Source: Nepenthes gracilis | Lineage: Eukaryota > Streptophyta > Magnoliopsida > Caryophyllales > Nepenthaceae | Length of the DNA: 64,000 nt | NCBI GenBank assembly: GCA_033239525.1 | Contig: BSYO01000008.1 | Coordinates: 11,590,150 to 11,654,149 of the forward strand | Direction: 5' to 3' | Shown here: in pieces, positions 41,858 through 53,436 of the stretch | Layout of the letters: each line of letters opens with the position of its first letter | How positions within the stretch are numbered: the first letter of the stretch is position 1 | Position numbers and translations under genes: made by a program | Notes under the pieces: generated by a model | The model's database searches: none | Told to the model about the DNA's origin: nothing | What the model saw: the letters and a program-made list of their open reading frames with translations, nothing else

Positions 41858-43398
41858 TCAACCCTGCTCCTCCTCCGGTGTCTGCCTCCCCTGTCCGTCC
41901 CCCACCCTCCCCATCCTCCTCTCCACTGAACAACGTCGAACCCTTTGTGAACCCTTCCTTGAACCCTCCTTCAATTAGGTCTAAGGATTCCGTTTCGTCT
42001 TCGATCCCGGAGCTCGCCATCGACAAATCGGTCGATGTCCCTGCCCCCTCCCACTCCTGGGTTGATGTAGTCAAGAAGGACGGTTCTGGGTGTACCCCAG
42101 AACTGCGTTTCTTCCCTCAACAGGATGCTAAGTCCTCTGATGGCGCCCTGTCTCCTCCGCCAGAGGTCTTCGAGCAAGGCAATGTCTGCTGGGGCCATAC
42201 CCTAGTTGGCTATTTCCTTAATTCACCCCCCCACTTCACGGTTGTTAAGGCAATTGCCATGAAGTTATGGGCCCGATTCGGTCTCAAGTAAGCCGCCGGG
42301 AACGAAGGAGGATTTTTTTTCTTTCAATTTCCATCTGAAGAGTTGATGAAGAAATGCTTGTGCGCTGGCCCCTGGGTATTTTCTGGAAAAGCCATATTCC
42401 TCAAACGCTGGAAGCCTGGCATGGATCTGTCCAAAGAAGAACACAAGCGATTCCCAATCTGGATCAAAATGTCGAACATACCGCTCGAACTATGGTCTCC
42501 CGATGGACTAAGCTGGTTAGCTAGTACGATTGGAACCCCTCTTCAGATTGATCCCAAGACTGCCCGAATGGAGAATCTCTCCGTTGCAAAGCTGTGCGTT
42601 GAAGTTGGTGTGGATGGGCCGTTCCCTAGCTCCATCGCTATTCAAACCTGCTCGGCTTATGCTGAAACTGCTTTGGTGAATGTGGCATATAGTTGGAAGC
42701 CAACCCGTTGTGCTCAATGCCAACAAATTGGTCATCTGGAGACAAAATACCGGTCCAAGTCTGCCTCCGGTAATTCTCATCCCAAGCATCTTGACTCAAC
42801 CCCTGGTGTTCCTATCCAAAGTGACAATGTAAGGACTACCGTTTCTATTGATGCAACTGGTTCTGTCCCTAATGTGGAATCTGATGACCAATTATCTGTG
42901 CCTCCAATCGGCGCTGATGGTAAATCTGATCAATTTCCCTGTTCTGTGGATGATGATGCCCTGCCTCCCCCCCCATCATGATGCTGTTGATGGTTGTAGT
43001 GAAAGTTGCGTTAGTAATTCACCAATTGGGGGCGTTCTGGACTCTCAATCCCCTAACCCAGACCCCCTAATCCTGACCAGGCGTTTCTGGTTCCTTCAAC
43101 CTCTCCTGATGACAGTGGGTACCAAGATTTGGATGTATCCGGTTGTTTGGAGGATTCCCTCGATACTCAGAGTTCGGACTGGGATCCTAACTCACCTGAT
43201 TCCCGGAACCATCACCATTTGGACTTGGATGAGTATAGGCTTACCCCTAACTCAATCAAGCGGATTTCTTTGAAATACTCCTCGAATTCACCTTTGATTG
43301 ATGAAATGCGGGGTAATGAATCTGAGTGGAAGATTTCTAAAATAAGGAAAAAGAAAAAATCTGCCTCTCGGAAATCCAGGGGAGGCTTTGGCTCCTAG
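41851..43398 (+). pseudogene. LINE ORF1, three lesions
   Basis: Close relative of 25491-27371. DUF4283 blocks: SWVDVVKKDGSG, LVGYFLNSPPHFTVVKAIA, CAGPWVFSGKAIFLKRWKPG, FPIWIKMSNIPLELWSPDGL. Lesions: in-frame TAA at 42289-42291; a frame change in the C-run near 42967-42974; a return to the first frame near 43090-43129. The zinc knuckle reads CAQCQQIGHLETKY, so the final Cys is Tyr. It ends with TPNSIKRISLKYSSNS and basic tail KIRKKKKSASRKSRGGFGS. The ~60 nt after the stop match those after the ORF1 at 27371. No ORF2 follows before 44551. Confidence 0.85.
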
Positions 43399-44541
43399 AA
43401 ATTGCTGCCGGGGATCTTTTTGTCTGGGTCTTGCATCTGGGACCCTTTTTTTGGTTTTCTGTCATGCAGTTGCATGCTCTATATTGGCATGATTTTTGGA
43501 TTGCATAATGAGGGCTGTGTGCCTTTGAGCTTTACGAGAGGGATTTTGTTGTGGTGAGCTGTTCTTGATCTGTGTCTGTGTACTCCGTCTGGAGCCTTTG
43601 TGCTGCTGATGGTGTGGTACTGCTATCCAGGCTGGGCTTGGTTGTTCTAGCCATCCTTCGAAATCAGTTACTGAATTGGATGTATACACAATTGTAGTCG
43701 GCATTCTAAGAAGAGGCTACTACCTTGAAATCTGCTCCTTAAATGGGCGCTCGTGAATTTTGCAATGCATGAAGATGAAGCTGCTACCTGCTTGGGGAAG
43801 TACATCAGCTGAAGGCTGGGGTGTAAATTTGGCGTATGATGGTCTGGCTGATAAGAGGGGTAGCTCGACCTGATGCGACTGAGGGCTTGCTGTTCAGTTG
43901 CATCGGGGTTGTTAACCAATTGGCTTGGAAGATGCTGAGGAAATGCAGATTTTTCCTTTGGAATATTGCTGCTGATGCTTTGATAATCACACGTGGTCTC
44001 GTATCTTGCTGCGGGGCGTTTCTGAAGCATGGACAGTTGAATGGTGTTGAAGCTGTCTTCTGTTTCCTACAGTGGTCTAAATGATCAATCTGTGCTGGTG
44101 TTGCTTCGCAACATGGCTTAATGGCGGCTGCATCTACTGCCTGTTATTGAGGTAGTGGATGTTAGATGCAGCAGGTGTTGGGATTTGTTGTCAGCTGTGA
44201 TGTTGGCTGTTGCCTTGGTAGTATATTGTTATTAACTGTTGTCTTGGAGTGCAATAACTGCATTTTAAACGAGAGGCCTTATGAGGAGCTTTCTTTTGAT
44301 GCTGTTGGGTGTGATGTACTCCTCTCCCCATGGAGGCACTTTGATGTTGATCCACCTACTCGAGGGAGGCTGATGGAATGTTTGATCATGATGTTGGTGT
44401 CTCGCTGATGCTTTTTGTGTGGGCAATAGATTATTGCTGGAGCTTGCCCGTCTCACAGTGGCCGTTTGCTGTCGCTGCTATGTGGATCTTGCAGGAGCTG
44501 GATTGGTTTTAGATACGTCAGCCCGCTCCCTTCCTTCCTTG
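43399..44541 (+). other. TGCTG-rich 3'UTR of the ORF1 copy
   Basis: 3'UTR lacking a tail here; it runs into the leader of the next LINE. The missing end may be the similar sequence at 61459-62652, beyond the nested LINE. The exact 5' border of the next LINE was not found. Confidence 0.5.
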
Positions 44542-44560
44542 CCGGCGCCCATGGCGCCGG
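44542..44560 (+). promoter_or_regulatory. GC hairpin across ORF1 start codon
   Basis: CCGGCGCC-CAT-GGCGCCGG: an 8-bp perfect inverted repeat with the first two bases of the ATG (44551) in the loop. The same stem occurs at 53416-53436 and 62906-62924. Confidence 0.7.
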
Positions 44561-46520
44561 ACACCAGCAGTCTCGCTCGTCTCCCAGAAATCAATTGCTC
44601 TCCTCCCACCCCTGCTTCTCCTCTCCCAAATTGTGCGGCCGTTTCTTCCTCTTCCTTTCCTTGCCCAGCCACCCCCTGGCCCCCGCACACTTCGTCCTCT
44701 CCCACCTCGTCCCTCCTCTCCTCCTCTCCGTCTGCCGACCGCGACTTCCCTCCTCTTGTCGCTGCACACAAGAGTTGCCTTCCGAGGCTCTGCCGCGCCC
44801 CCATTCTTGACCCCCCTACCTCCCCACTTCCTCCTCCCATCCTTCCCGCTGCTCCCGATTCGGTGAAGTTCTGTGGCGGCTCTGGCATTAATCTGGAGAT
44901 TGTTGCCGTTTCTGTGGCTGGGCCGTCTATGGAAGACTCTAAGGTGGCGTCGATGCTCTGTGTCGGTGCCGATTGCTCAACGAATCTGGATTTTCAGAAT
45001 GGGCCGCCTATCACCTTGGCTGGCTCTCCAACTGGAAGGCCGAAGCTCTCCCCTGATCACACCACTGGTTCTGGCACGGTTTCCCCTCTGTTGCCTCCTT
45101 CGGATGAGGTTGAGCATTGCCACTCTGAGAAGCTGATGTCCGTGAAGCAACTCCCTGGACAATCTGGTGCCGGCTTCGAAGTAGGATCCCACCCCTCACG
45201 TGGTCTGGGCTCCAGTTCGCAGAATGCCTCATGGGCATCTATTGTTGGCAAAAGGGCCTTTGGAGGTATATCTCATCTTAAATACTTTCCTCCTACCTCT
45301 TCGGATACTAAAAACATTATTTTGTCCCCCCCTCCGGATGTCCTTCAACAGAGTGAGGACCTCTGGGGAACCACTCTAGTGGGTTATTTTGATGGCAATC
45401 CAGTTCACTTTAATGCTGTTAATAATATTACTAGGAAAATCTGAGGCGTTTTTGAGCTTCTACATGTAGCAGGGAATGAATCGGGATTCTTTTTTTTTCG
45501 ATTTTCCTCTAGTGCAATGCTAGAGAAATGTTTAAACAATGGCCCGTGGAATATTGCCGGACATACACTTTTTCTTAAACTTTGGAAGCCGGGTATGGAG
45601 CTATCACGTGAAGAGCACAAAGCATTTCCGGTCTGGATCACCATGTCTGGGATTCCGGTTGAATACTGGACCCCTTTGGGTCTAGACCCGGTCACAGAAA
45701 AATTTGAGCGCCTGGGCATTGCCAGAGTTTGTGTCGAAATGGGAGCAGATGCCCAACGGCCGGAATATGTGAAGATTCGCACAAGTGGCCTCCCTGGCGA
45801 ACATCTTAGGGAAGTTAAAATTGAATACCATCGGAAGCCGGTGCGGAGTGCCGCCCCAAAAAAGAATGAGAGTAAAGACCCACATATCAAAGAATCTTGG
45901 GTTCCTAAAAAGGCGGACCCTCCTCGGACAACTAATGCAAACGCCTCCCCTGGGCGTTCTCCCGCAAAAAGCCGCATCTCCCGGGGTATCTCCATGAAGA
46001 GGGAGCTTTCTACAGCCAATACCTTCAGTATTCTTGAGAGCACCTCCACAAGACCAGATGGTGCCCGAGTCTCTTTCCTCTCCAAAGCACCCGAGTCAGG
46101 ACCCCATGGGTTCTCCTCTTGGTGAACCTACCTCAATCCTTCCCCTGGAAATCACGAGGCCCCTCACTCTAAAGACTACGATGAGGAACGGCTCCTGGTG
46201 GGCCCGAAGTCCACTCTAAGTCTCTCCTAGCCCCCGAGTTGGTATTTGTGTATTGGATCAGATTGCTCCAATGATGAGTCCCAGATCTGGTGACATTTCG
46301 ATCCTCTACCATTGGCGATGTTAGAAAATGAGGAATGCCCAGGCCCGGTCCCTAACTGCTAGTCCAAACGATTCCTTGGATGTTATATCGACTTAAAATG
46401 TCCGACTCTAGTCGCTATGAGGTTGTGACTAAGAGTAGAAGACGCAAATCTACAAAGAAGAGTAGAAACAAAAAGGGGCCTAAAGAACGGCCCCCCCTTC
46501 GGGCCGTCTCCCATGAATAA
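44551..46520 (+). pseudogene. LINE ORF1 of the nested 44.5-61.5-kb LINE
   Basis: Open from ATG 44551 (MAPDTSSLARLPEINCSPPT) to 45441, then a nonsense TGA at 45442-45444 where sister copies have TGG (KIW). The same frame continues to 46125, then frameshifts reach the basic tail SRRRKSTKKSRNKKGPKERP and TAA at 46518-46520. DUF4283 blocks: SWASIVGKRAFGG, LSPPPDVLQQSEDLWGTTL, VGYFDGNPVHFNAVNNITRK, GPWNIAGHTLFLKLWKPGM, FPVWITMSGIPVEYWTPLGL. The zinc knuckle is lost; EYHRKPVRSAAPKKNE stands at its place. Overlaps the ORF2 start by 8 nt (ATGAATAA). Confidence 0.82.
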
Positions 46521-49500
46521 CATCGCATGCTGGAATGTGAGGGAACTCAATGGGGTTGTGAAGGCCCATGAAGTCCGCAACCTCATCAGGTCCCATGCTT
46601 GTTCCATCATTGGCCTGGTTGAAACAAAAGTAGCTGAAAAAAACGCGGCCTCCGTCTCGGCTAGAATTAACCCTAGTTGGGTTTGGGTCATGAACTATTC
46701 CATCTCCTCTGTCGGGAGGATCTGGGTTTGGGTGGGACTCTCGGAGGTGAATGTCAAAATTATCTCTAAGGAAGACCAGGTTATCCATACCGAGGTGAAC
46801 TTCCTTGATGATAATTCTCACTAACCTTCCGTCCTTTGTCTATGGTGCTAACTTAGACAATCATCGAAAGCTCCTCTGGCAAAGCCTTAGAAGTCACTCG
46901 GGACTCTCGGGGGATATCCCTTAGGCTGACCTGGGTGATTTTAATGCTATTCGCTCACCGAATGAGGCTCTTGGCGGCTCCTGGCACCATAAAAGTTCCA
47001 CCGATCTAAATGAGTGCCTTAGGGACTGTGACCTTGATGATGTCTGCCATGAGGGTCAATTTTTCACCTGGAACGATGGGCGCGACCACAACACTCGTAT
47101 CTTCCGAAAGCTTGACAGAGTGGTCGTAAATGGTCAATGGCTTGACCTTTTCAAAAAATCTAAAGCTGTTTTTTCACCTGCCGGATTGTCTGATCACTCC
47201 CCTTGCATTCTTCTTCCGGTGGGCTGGGCTGCCCGTAATCATGGGATATTTAGATTTAATAATTTTCTCACTAAATCCCCAAACTTCCTTCCACTGGTGA
47301 AAGAAGTTTGGGAGACGGAGAGTTCTGGTACGCCGATGTTTAGGCTGGTTTCCTCTCTCAAAAAGGTGAAGTGTGCGCTTAAAAACCTCAATGCTCAAAG
47401 TGGAAATGTTCACGAAGAGGTTCTGCGTGCTCGAAAATGCCTTGAGGAGATCCAATCTAAGCCCCCTCATTCTGGAATGAATGACATTGAGCGCCGAAAG
47501 GCTGAGTATTCCTCGGCCTTAGCAAAGGAGGCGGATTTCCTTCACCAGAAAGCCAAGGTCAAATGGCTCAAAGAGGGGACCAGTGCACTAAATTTTTCTT
47601 TAAGTCTCGTTAGTGGGAATCTTAACCGAATCGGATTTCTTCCCTGCTTGATACGTCTCGGCAACCCTACCAAAGGGAATGAGGATCTCTTCAATCTAAT
47701 TGAGGGCCACTTCAAAATGCCCCGGGATCTCGGTCGTTCAATTGGGACGGTGGAGGCTAATCGGATCCGCCCTTTCATTCTTCATTCTCGCACTGATTCA
47801 CAAACTAGCCCCCTTGTTCGACCAGTTAGTGAGGGGGAAATTCGCTCTGCGATTTTCTCCATTGGTGATGACAGAGCGCCTGGCCCCGATGGTTTCACCT
47901 CAAAATTCTTTAAGGATTAGGTAGGGAGATCATGGGTAATTCATTTGTGCAGGCTATCCATGACTTTTTTTAAGCATGGGAAGCTCCTTAAACAGTGAAC
48001 ACTACGCTGATTAGTCTTATCCCTAAGGTCCAGCCCCTTTCTCATCGCGACTTTCGCCCGATATCGCTTTGTAACGTCATATATAAGGTGATCTCTAAAA
48101 TCCTTGCGAATGTAATCAAAAGCACTCTGCCCTACTGGTTGACACGCCAAACGGCTTTTGTGGCGGGACGTCAAATTAGTGATTATATCCTTTTAGCTCG
48201 GGAGCTCTTGCACAAGTATCATCTAGGGTCCGATCCTCCTAGATGTACCGTGAGGTCGACCTTAAGAAAGCCTACGACTCTGTCTATTGGGATTTTATCA
48301 TTAATATGTTGACCATCCCGAATTTTCCGCCACAAATGGTCAACTGGATTGAACAATGCATTACGACTCCGACATATTCCCTCAATATCAATGGCGAGGT
48401 GGTCGGCTTTTCAAAGGAGGCAAAGGCCTCCGCCAAGGGGATCCACTTTCCCCTTATTTATTTGTCCTAGTGATGGAGGTTCTTAACGGAATTATCGAGG
48501 TCAAGGCTAGACGGGATAACAATTTCAAATTTCATTGGAAATGTAGAGGAAACTCAAAGTTTGTTATGCTCGTCATTGCTGACGACCTCCTCCTCTTTTC
48601 CCATGCTGATACCAAGTCCATCTCGATTCTTAAGGAGTGCCTTGATGAATTCCATGCTGTTTCGGCCTCTCCGCCAACCCAAATAAGAGTGAGATTTTCA
48701 TCCTGCTCAAAGGACTCCTCTCTTCACGAATATTCTTGATAGAATGGGCTTTAAAGTGGGCAAACTCCCCATCGTAACCTAGGAGTCCCCTTGATTACCA
48801 CTAGGCTGTCGCCGATTGCAATTCTCTCACTAATAGAATCACTAAGAGAATCAAATCATGGGGAATAGATGGCTCTCATTTGGTGGGCGACTACAACTTG
48901 TTTGCCTCTATCCTCTCATCTATTCATCTTTATTGGGCCTCAATTTTTATCCTTCCAAAATCCATCCTCAAAGATATTGAATGCATCCTTCGCCGCTTCC
49001 TTTGGAACGGCTCATCCAAGGAAGAGTCAATGCTAAAGTGGCTTGGCATGATATCTCGCCACCCCAAGGATGAGGGCGGTTTGGGCATCAAGAACTTGAT
49101 TGACCAAAACAAAGCTCTTAATTGTAAATTCCTTTGGCGTCTCCTCACAGAGACACGAACTCTGCTTGGTCTTTATGGATATACAAGAACAGAATCAAAG
49201 ACAGTGCATCCGGACCATTAAAGTGTCGGCATCGGCTCCTTGGAGCTAGCGTAAACTTATGAAACTTCGCCCTTTTATGCGTGCTTACTCTGTAAAGGTC
49301 ATTGGGGATGGTTCCCGATACCTTCCTCGGGCACGATAACTCGGCATCCCTTGGCCCCCTTAGTGAGGTTAGCACCGACCGTACTCACCTGGTCTCGGGT
49401 TTGCATTGGGATTGTAAGGTCGATGCTATAATCAGAGACAACAAATGGGATTGGCCAAACCCCTTTGACACTGAGGTTTCCCACCTTGCTGTGAATATGC

Positions 49501-51240
49501 CGACTAACCCTCCCACCTTGCTGTTTCGGACGCTGAAAATCTTCCTTGTGGTGAGTTGTCTGCAGCTTTCATAGTTGCAATGTTGCAGTCCTTCGGATTG
49601 CTGATGTTTGGCTATTAAAGCCAATTGGTTTGCTGTCGTTGCTCTGCAACTTCTTTGTCTGGCTTCTACAGCCGGATCGGTTGCTTTTGTTGCTTTGCAA
49701 CAATTTTGCTTTGACTGCAATGGATGATGAGCCTTCGGGGCTGATCCATGGGCGTGTTTTGCATTTCCTGCTGCCGGAGAGTGGCTTATGGAGTGCGTTG
49801 GACGTGTGGTTTGCTCGTGGCATACTGCTGAATTCGAAGTATGCTGTGACCAGATTGTGCTGATACTAGTCTGCTGGCATGAGATTGCTGATGGTGGTGA
49901 TGCCAATCTGGATTGCTGTCCTGATGGGCCACCGCTGGTTGCAATGATAAGGTTCTGCCTTGGCCCTTGCTGATGGGTGTAGCTCCTGAAGCTTGATGAA
50001 GCCTGACGGGTGCAATCTGCTTTGTCCGGCCCTCTACTGCATTGAGCAGTATGATGCAGAGGGCTTGAGGTGTGTTTTGCTAGGATATGCTCTGTTGAAT
50101 TGCAGCATGCTGTGTTTCAATGGTGCTGAATTGCTGAATGCAGCTGGCATTATGTTGAGTTTGGAGGATGTGCTCCTGCTGAGATGCAGTTTTGCAAGTT
50201 GCTGGCATCTTTTTGCTGCCATCTTTGTGAGGTTGTGGCCGGTGATTTGCTGGCCAGTTTTGATGTTGGGCGAAATGTTGTTGGGGCAGCATTTGAATTC
50301 CGTGCTGCTTCTGCTAAATGGGCAGTTTGATGTGTTTGGTATGCCACTGCAAGTGAACTGTCTGATGTTGCAGTTCATCTTGTTTTGTTTAGGCTAATGG
50401 CTGTATCCTGCTGCAGGCAATTTGTTTTTGCCTGGGATTGGTAGTCTAATTTGTCTAGGAATTGCTTTTGAGTGATTCGCTTGTATTGTATGATTACCAG
50501 CAATTTTGTCTTTTAGTTGGTTTCATAGGTTGTATCAAAGTGCTCGGGGCATGCCCTAGCTTTTTTGGATTATCCCCAAGTCGGAAAAACACTTGGTGAT
50601 AATTTCTTACTTGTATATTTTTTCTCCCTTAAATCCAAATCACTTACTTACCAAAAAAAAAAAAAAACCCTCCCTGTAGCAACCACAAGGACCTTTTGAG
50701 ATGGGCTGGGTCTCTCAATGGCAAATTTTTGACCAAATCCGCTTACACTCTCATCCACCCTCCCAATCCAAAGGTTACATGGGCTCAATTGGTGTGGGGA
50801 CCTTCCCATATCCCTTCCCATGCTTTTACCCTTTGGCTCGCCATTAGGCGGAGACTGAACACCATTGATCGTCTCCACTACATTCCAAACATTTCTCCCA
50901 AATGCATTCTCTGCAATATCGAAAATGAAAACATTGAGCACCTTTTCTTTCGTGCCCCTTCTCCAGAGCGTTATGGACTAATGTTCAAAGACATTCGTAT
51001 CCATTGGCCCTATCCCGAGTGGTATCAAAACATTTTTGGGCTGCATCCGTTTGGAAAGGGAGTAGCCTTTTGCTGTCTCTAAACGCTCGTCATTGGCCGC
51101 CACGGTCTATTTCATATGGAAGAAACGCAATAATCAAATTTTTAAAAATCTCCCCAAGACATCTCTCAAATTTTCTCTTTGGTGGTTGACATTGTGAGGA
51201 TTAAATTAATGACCATCCCGGTTTCTAAAGAGGGATGGTT
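46513..51240 (+). pseudogene. LINE ORF2, split by a 1151-bp insertion
   Basis: Starts MNNIACWNVRELNGVVKAHE. Endonuclease: GLVETKVAEKNA, DFNAIRSPNEALGG, TWNDGRDHNT, RKLDRVVVNGQW, GLSDHSPC. RT: DRAPGPDGFTSKFF, FRPISLCNVIYKVISKIL, FVAGRQISD, VDLKKAYDSVYWDF (motif A), GLRQGDPLSPYLFVLVMEVL, and motif C IADD at 48575-48586 in place of FADD. C-terminal: LRRFLWNGSSKEESM, GGLGIKNLIDQNKALNCKFL. At 49515-50665 an insertion splits the frame; it resumes DLLRWAGSLNGKFLTKSAY, VWGPSHIPSHAFTLWLAI, CILCNIENENIEHLFF. Many frameshifts. The protein continuity across the insertion is clear. Confidence 0.85.
49515..50665 (+). mobile_element. 1151-bp tail element inside ORF2, 9-bp TSD
   Basis: TSD AACCCTCCC at 49506-49514 and 50666-50674. 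Body TGCTG-rich (begins ACCTTGCTGTTTCGG), tail at 50538-50665 with hairpin II, stem-loop III near 50567-50603 of the CGGAAAAAC-loop subtype, CACTTACTTACC, poly(A). ORF2 protein reads NMPTNPP before and continues CSNHKDLLRWAG after, as in the uninterrupted copy at 38996-39260, which confirms both borders. Confidence 0.88.
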
Positions 51241-51492
51241 ATGGGTCGATCAATCGGTGGGGTTTATTAAAAAAAAAAAAGTTTTTTGGTCTGCTGCTTG
51301 CAATGCCGTCTGAAATAAGGGTTTGGTTTGCGGCATGCCTTGCTGTCGGGTTGGTCTTACCTGGACTTTTGATGTCGGTTATGCCGTTTTCCCCGCTCCC
51401 TGGTCTGGCATGTTTTCTCCCGGTTTTTTTCAGTTTCTCTTTTTTCGTTTCTTTGTTGGGCTGTCCTGGGCTGCCTACAAAAAAAAAAAAAC
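51241..51492 (+). other. Post-ORF2 A-rich spacer
   Basis: Short 3' sequence with two A-runs (51268-51280 and 51479-51491), the same kind of spacer seen after other ORF2 copies before the TGCTG-rich 3'UTR. Confidence 0.5.
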
Positions 51493-51628
51493 CGCCTTAG
51501 CCACTCGTTCCCACCCATTTATAGCCTGCCTAGCAAATTGCTCATCCTCATAACGTTGGCGATCGTCATAAACATAATCCACATCACCAGCAACAGGATA
51601 CGCAAAGGACTGAACATGACCAACTCAG
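51493..51628 (-). pseudogene. Duplicated coding-like fragment, copy 2
   Basis: On minus, an uninterrupted frame of ~45 codons after a TGA: VGHVQSFAYPVAGDVDYVYD followed by DRQRYEDEQFARQAINGWER and VAKAV. Second copy, frame broken, at 1728-1853 on plus. It sits antisense immediately after an A-run in a LINE 3'UTR. I do not recognise the family. Possibly a captured host-exon piece. Confidence 0.55.
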
Positions 51629-53336
51629 CCTGGCCTGCCTTTGGCAGGAACTAAAAGGCTGGAGTGTTTTAGAACTGGGTGTGGCTTGTTTGGATGCTGA
51701 AATTCCTTGTTGGCAGATGTTGAGAACGCGGTTCGCTGCATTGCTCGTTCTCCACGGCAGAATTCTTTTTTTGTTGCAGTCCATCGGATTGCATTTGTCT
51801 GGCTTCTTCAGCCAGTTTATTGCTGATTGTTGCTTCGCAACAATTTTGCTTGTGTGGGCTATTGTCTCATCTTGAGCGTTCGCTCACTGACAATTTCCCT
51901 CGACAGAGGCGATTTTCAAAATTGGAGTGAATTTGATTCTGCTCAGCGCCGTCCTTGACGCTTCCGACTAGGGTGCCGAGCGGCTCGGTGCCTGCTCCGC
52001 TGGCCTCCCGGTTGCTTGCCGCCCCCGCCTTCGGCTTCTAAAAGGGGTGTTGTCGGCCTCGGCGACCTCGAAATTTTGGGTTCCCTCGATTTTGATTGCA
52101 GTGGTTTTGACCATCTTTTCGCCTTCTGGCAGGAGGCGAAGGCTCTTCCTAGGTTGAAGAGTTCGTGGCTGGTTGGGTGATGCTTGAACGAAGCCTGGAT
52201 GTACCGGCCGTGGGCCTGGTGGATGCCTATGAACTTTCTGTTCTGTGGCTTCGGGAGTTGATTCCATTGGCGACCTGGTGGGTCTCGCACTCTGTCCGGT
52301 TTCCTGTGCCTGGAGTCGTTATCTTGGCTGCAGTGGCTAGATGTTGAGTCGAGCTCCTGCTGGCTGTTGTCTCTGTGGACGCTGCGATTGGGCTTCCGGT
52401 GGGCTGTTGTCTCTTCTCGTAGCTGTGATGTTGCCGATTGTACCCGGAAGCTGCTCTGATTGGCTGTGTTTCCCATTTATTGATTGGGTAGAGGGAGCCC
52501 GTGGGCTTATGGATTGGGTCTCTTCGGCTGAAAGCTGAGCAGCTGACTGTGGTTCTTTTTGGTGGCTATTTGCTCTTCTTGTTTGAGGTGAGGCTTGCGG
52601 TAAGTTGCCTAATTGTGGTGTATACGTGTTGCAGTCCATTGACTGCTTGTCTCAACTTTTTCAGCCTGTATTGATGTTCTTGCCTGTTGCATCTTCATCT
52701 ATCGTATGGCTTGCTGCAATGATTGGTATATGCCTCCTCGGGTTTATTGATTATTTTGCTGCGCCAGAACGTGATTGAGGGACAGTGGTTTTATCTTCTG
52801 TCTTGTGATCCTTCTTCTGCAACTTTGCTTGCTGAATGTGCGATTGCTTCGCCCTCTGCATCAGGAGTATTTGATTTTGGCTTCTGGTGATATCCTTGGA
52901 TTGTTTGTGTCCGGTGAATTCAGACATTGTGATGAATTTGTTTCTTTGCATCAATTTTAAATCTTATGATTTATGGATTGCTATAATGGTATGTTGAGGC
53001 TATTGCTGCGGCTGATTGGATCCTGTGCTGAGGGATGATCGGTTGCTGCAATTCTATATGGTTTGGTGACTGTGGAGTTACTGGCACTGGATGATGTTGG
53101 CTCATGGTGCTGCACCCGTATTCTGGGCCATGATCCTTCCCTGTTGAATGATGCAAATTAATTTTGCTCTGCAGTTCAGTACCGCAATTTGGAAGGTGCT
53201 GCCTGCCTTTGCACTGTGATTGTGTTGAGCTCAGTGCTGGACCCTTGTGGTGTGCTGATGATGGCATGGAGGGAGCCAATGTTGTTATGTTTGTGCTGAA
53301 GTCGGGCCCTGTGAGCTGCTGGGTATTATGCTCTCA
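51629..53336 (+). other. 3'UTR of the 44.5-61.5-kb LINE, first part
   Basis: TGCTG-rich 3'UTR; contains leader-like GC sequence near 51955-52060 similar to 19400-19470. It ends at the TSD of the 7.6-kb LINE (53321-53336) and resumes at 60991. The joined sequence matches 22306-22385. Confidence 0.65.
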
Positions 53337-53415
53337 GCGAATCGAGAACGCCCCTCTGCACTGTTCATCTCCTCTGCTCTTTTGAATCCCGTTCACCCCG
53401 CCTTCTTTCCTCCTC

Positions 53416-53436
53416 GCCGGCGCCTATGGCGCCGGC
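53416..53436 (+). promoter_or_regulatory. GC hairpin across ORF1 start codon
   Basis: GCCGGCGCC-TAT-GGCGCCGGC, a perfect 9-bp stem; ATG at 53426 overlaps loop and stem. The loop differs from 44542-44560 (TAT instead of CAT) while the stem is unchanged. Confidence 0.7.

Noticed and set aside
44478..44888. 136-codon minus-strand Gly/Glu-rich frame; also 53393-54076 and 63075-63464
   Set aside because: Shadow of the Pro/Ser-rich N-terminus of ORF1 on the opposite strand.
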